Below are positions 59,906 through 64,000 of a stretch of 64,000 nucleotides of DNA, piece by piece. A program made the position numbers and the translations under genes. The stretch comes from Marchantia polymorpha subsp. ruderalis (lineage: Eukaryota > Streptophyta > Marchantiopsida > Marchantiales > Marchantiaceae), in assembly GCA_037833965.1 (NCBI GenBank), contig AP031351.1, positions 3,050,501-3,114,500 on the forward strand. Reading direction: 5' to 3'. The stretch's first letter is position 1, and each line of letters starts with the position of its first letter. The notes under the pieces are model-generated. The model did no database searches. It was not told the DNA's origin and saw nothing but the letters and a program-made list of their open reading frames with translations.

Positions 59906-62900
59906 TTAGGATGTCTTCGTCTCATCTAGACCACTCCGAACCAGAGCAAGAACTTGTGAAGCTAATGTTTGAGAAAATTGGGTTGAATATCTGTCGATGA
60001 AGCTATCGATATCCACCGATGACAACGACTCCGAGGCTACGGATACACCGGTTTGTGGCCTAGAGAAGGAGATGCCGCCTGAAGAAGAGCATATCAAAAG
60101 GAATTATGTGAGAAAATAGCACTTTTAGTTGTACAAGCTGTCAAACAGGAGATACTTTTGTCGTATCGAAGAAAGTAGACAGAATTACCATTTCCAGAAG
60201 ATCTCTGAAATAGGAAGCACTGATCCGAAGAGGTTACGGCAGACATTGGCATGTCGGACCGACCTCGCAGCTCAACAGATGCTGAACGATTCAGAAAGTC
60301 TATCGGACCTGCTTCTTGAACAAGTTTTTGAACCTTCTCGAAAGCCTTCGGCAAGAGCATTTGGGAAGTGCTGTCATCTTCGTGATTGGATATGGCAGAC
60401 GTTGATTGTCCTGATCGAGCGTTCCTTACTTGTTCAAATAACATCGACGCTCTATCGGCAGCCTCGACCAACTCTTGCAGTGCATTTGTGTAATCTTGGA
60501 GAGGGTTCGACACTTGTTTACATCGAGGGAGGAAAATGGGCATGGCTGGTTCCGATAACGGTGAGTCGATCGTGGCCTCTGATGGCGGACAAGAAGGTCC
60601 ATTTTGCTCCACTTCCTGCTCGGAAATTTCTGAAGAACCAGAACGTAAAGTAAGTACTCAAATACATCAAGTTGAAGTCTTCAAAAATAAACAAAAATTT
60701 TGAATGCCTGGACTTCAATAAAATACCTGAACCACTGTGCGCGGCATCGGCTCCCTCATCATGGTCTGTTAACTCCATGGGAGAGAAGTCCCAACCAGCT
60801 CCTGTGCAGGTCACAGTCATTTCTACAATCTCCTCCTTCAGAGAACAACCATGATATGTTGCTGCGTAGCTTTCCCCAGAGCTCAAATCATCGTCTACAG
60901 AAAGGAAAGACATTGATGTGGACTGCAAAGGCGAGTTTTGCAGACCTGCTGAGGGATGAAAACCACTGAGATTGTTGGGGAGCACAGGTTGCGTATCAGT
61001 ACGAAGTCCACTGTTAGAAGATGTAGAAATTTTAGGGGATTTATTTGGTCCCAGTTCCTTGCCATTTTTGCAGGTATCAGCGGGCCTTGATTCTCTTTCT
61101 CCTATAGGACTGGCTACAGTTTCCCCCTCTCTGAGTATACTCTCGGGGGCTTTCTTCTCGGCTTTCAACGTTCTTTCCTCATGCCCATCCTTACCAGAGT
61201 GTAACTTTCGGGGAAAATTGGGGATCTTGCAAAACTGAGCAAAACTGAACACGCTAGGAGTGGAATTAACATTATGTGATGAAGAAGAACTCAAAGGTAT
61301 TGTTGTCGAAGATTGAGTGGACAACACTCGTTCGTTATTGGATTCTTGAACTAATGAAGGGCTTGCTGAGGGCATACAGTCAGGGGTCTCTGAGGTGGGT
61401 GACGTCTGTTCAGATTGTCTTTCATCTCCAGCACCCTTGCGGCATTCAAAAGGCTCCCCATCGTTAGCAATTTCTGCAACTGCAATGCCCAGATTCACGA
61501 GACGCTCACGCATTCGCTGCACTTCTACCGCCATCTTGTCCTGATGATTAAACGAGTTAGCAATCATATCGATATAAAGCAATAGGGCTACGTCGTTTTC
61601 TAATGGTTCACTGAAACGATCTGGTGATGAGTCAATCATTACTTCAACTTCTAGGTGTCTTAAATGCATAGAGCTTCTCAGCGGAATAAATGAGTGAAAG
61701 GCTATATCACCCGTTCTACAAACATCACAATTCTGGAACTGCAAAAGGCTAAGGAATTATTCTATTTAAATGTACTGTGAGTACTCCAGATTGTAACAAG
61801 AGGAAAAAGACTACGAGTCAAACGCGCCATCCTGTTAGATCACTGCACTCCTTCCCTAAATCCAGAAACCTCGAAAGAACCGAAAAAATCTTCCTGCGTT
61901 CCTCACCTGCCTCTCACGCAGCTTCAGCCGCTCACGTTCAGCCGCCAGAAGTCGTCCAGGATTGCTGTCTAAATCATCATCCTGCAAAAGACCCGTATCT
62001 CCGTCGCTTGTTTTCCGTAAACCACTTGATATATTTGGATTGAGTGAGATTCCTGGCAAGCCTGAACTCGAATTGGCAAAAAACTTCGACGAAAAGCTTC
62101 TCCTTGCTGTGGATGGCGGTGCACTCTTCAACTGCATTAACCAATGCAGATTACATGTTCAAACTACCAGATTTGACCTGTGATAGAAGACCAATATCCC
62201 CACTCATCTGTCTCCCTTTGCTAACGTCCTTACTATAATTCCGCTCAATAAATTGCGCCACTTCTTGAACATCCTTCGCTATCGAAAAACACCGGAAAAG
62301 GTGAAAGGTTAAATAAACTCACCAGCATGTTGACTGAAAGTTCACCAAGTGAAACGAAGGGATCAGCACAAGGACTCGAGGGCACAATATCACTGGCCAT
62401 TTCATCATCTGCCCCGCTTGCTGCTGACTTTTTTGGTGAAGACACTCGTCCCTCACCCTCTATGTCAATGTGCTTTGTCGACTCGTGAGAGCATACCGAA
62501 GAACTTTGGGAAACATCGGAAGATCCTGTATCCTGGTTCCTCAAGACAGCGAAAACTTCTAATCCTTCAGTGTCTGCGTTGCAGACAGATGTTTGCACTG
62601 GTGTAACGACTGGTGGATTTCCAAAATGAACCTTTTTCTCATCTTCCTTTCCTTCGATAAAGTGATCAAGTTGAGGTCTCTGTGTCTCTATGATAACAGT
62701 TTCCAATTCATTGTCCGAAAGATACACGACAACCCCGTCTTCATCATCATCTCTAACTTTAGGCTGCTTCTCCCTGTCTGCTTTGGACGTCACAGAAGCC
62801 TGGGAACTCTCTGATAATATACAAGGCGCTTCGCTACGTTTCCGGGCTAGCGGATTTTCAGAATCTCGTTCTTCATCATGAGCTGCGGTCATAGTGAGGA

Positions 62901-64000
62901 GTACCCCATGATTGCTAGGAGACTCGTCTTGCGGGAAATCAAGCTCATCAAAGAAAACAGTATGAACGGTTTTCCAAACGGTTTCCTTCCTGTGAAAATT
63001 TTTACAAAGGCAGGTCATGTGATGAATGGCAACCTCACTGCTTTCTTTCAGGGTAGCTAACATGAAGCGGACATGCAAAGCTATCAACAGCATCCTCCGT
63101 TTAAGCACGTAACATCGTTTAGTTCATATTTCGATAAGATGCAGGGCAACATAGTGACTCGAACTGAACCTCCGTTACCTGTGAAATCCAGCTGTGAAAA
63201 TCGTAATGCTCCTAGTTTACGCTATATAATGAAAAAGGCATGGTAACGTGTCTTGTACCTCGGAGGATCCGTTGGGCTTGACTTCGAACTTGAATCAGAC
63301 TGCTGAGAAATAACACTATTAGGTGTATTATGGCTAACGACCGTCGTTGTTGCACCTCCCTCCAAAGTGAAACGTCTTCTAGTCCCGAATTCACTTGGAC
63401 GAATGGTAGCTGGGGGCGTCAACTCCTCCATAAATTCGGAGAATAGTTTATATCCACCAGTTCCAAGTCTCTGATATCAGTTTAAAACAATGAGCATCAC
63501 CACTAAGATAATAAATTCGAAATGCTGTTCAATGAATGTACATATAAACTCGAATGTCTGTACGAATCAATGTCCACGTTAGACCCACTGAACCCTCTTC
63601 CGTCTCTAAAGAAACACAGCAATGCCCGCACGAACTGATTTTGGAATACAAATACTGTATCTATCCCAAAATCAGTTCCCCGCAGAGGGCAAAGGTGAGA
63701 CAAAAAGATTTGAAGACCGCTTAAGCAGTCATATTTAGCTCACAGGGTGTCAAAGACATGACCAACCTCTGCCCACCGCGATTCAAATGATGATTGAAAT
63801 GGGCTTTTTTCCTTTTCTTGACCATGTTTCCCACCACTCCCAGACCTTCCTTCTTGAGCAACTTTTGCTTGAGCCCAAGTAGGCAACCTTGACACACTGA
63901 ATTTGAACGTAGGTGTTTCATCATCCTCCTTCTGTACGACACTCGAGTCTTTCGTGATGACATCTTCCATCCCGTCGTCGTGGACTTTAGTCTCAAAGGT
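59906..64000 (-). CDS. Large multi-exon gene of unknown function, 3' part (at least 953 aa; open at the window edge)
   Basis: Eight exons, in gene order: 63767-64000 (partial), 63259-63470, 62323-62989, 62178-62273, 61907-62131, 60727-61540, 60189-60629 and 59906-60078. All have GT-AG borders and phases that join without a break (2862 nt with stop). The product is mostly disordered: rich in Ser, Glu, Asp and Pro, with acidic runs such as VRDDDEDGVVVYLSDNELE. One coiled coil crosses the fifth exon border (LLAAERERLKLRERQ then DKMAVEVQRMRERLVNLG). More ordered pieces include the segment RKETVWKTVHTVFFDELDF, a helix at NPLQDYTNALQELVEAADR and a C-terminal helix DSFIDRYSTQFSQTLASQVL. I recognise no catalytic domain. 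A scaffold, cytoskeletal or chromosome-associated role would suit this make-up, but that is a guess. The start lies beyond the window. Confidence 0.8.

Noticed and set aside
60129-60653. 174-codon plus-strand frame at the right end
   Set aside because: It lies opposite a well-phased minus-strand exon and has no motif of its own.

Overview
The window looks like nuclear DNA of a land plant, most likely a bryophyte (liverwort or moss). This rests on plant-type genes: a universal stress protein with introns, a plant-form MOG1 and an S1/SPH-type secreted protein. It also rests on low gene density and many GA/CT microsatellites. The species is an inference. There are no rRNA or tRNA genes, no CRISPR array and no bacterial-style operons.

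The sequence alternates between two textures. Mixed-composition blocks (about 0.6-10.6, 17-24, 26-43, 53-54.5 and 59-64 kb) hold all the convincing genes and nearly all the microsatellites. Very AT-rich blocks (about 10.6-17, 24-26, 43.5-47.3, 49.5-52.9 and 54.7-58.9 kb) hold tandem repeats, inverted repeats and mobile-element remains.

Four gene models are well supported. (1) 5299-6795, minus: a three-exon universal stress protein of 253 aa with a Ser-Pro-Lys-rich tail. (2) 17461-19925, plus: a seven-exon MOG1 (Ran-binding nuclear import factor) of 232 aa, including a 36-nt exon. (3) 33562-34116, plus: an intronless secreted protein of the plant self-incompatibility S1 (SPH) family. (4) 59906-64000, minus: the 3' part of a large multi-exon gene of unknown function, 953 residues in the window and open at the right edge. 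The gene is mostly low-complexity with one coiled coil. Weaker coding-like stretches lie at 1.7-3.3 kb (minus) and 3.8-4.2 kb (plus, perhaps fasciclin-like).

Mobile and repeat content: a non-autonomous element with 212/230-bp terminal inverted repeats and an 8-9 bp target duplication (15601-16490, Mutator-like); a decayed Tigger/pogo DNA transposon (47351-49477) with an 80-bp tandem duplication in its DNA-binding part; a heavily broken Copia-type LTR retrotransposon fossil (about 55.75-57.74 kb); a roughly 1-kb tandem repeat (10.64-12.61 kb); smaller 93-, 106- and about 110-bp tandem duplications; a MITE-like 51-bp inverted repeat (44574-44690); and a perfect 21-bp-arm hairpin (42323-42366). 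The genes appear independent of one another; nothing here suggests a shared pathway or cluster.
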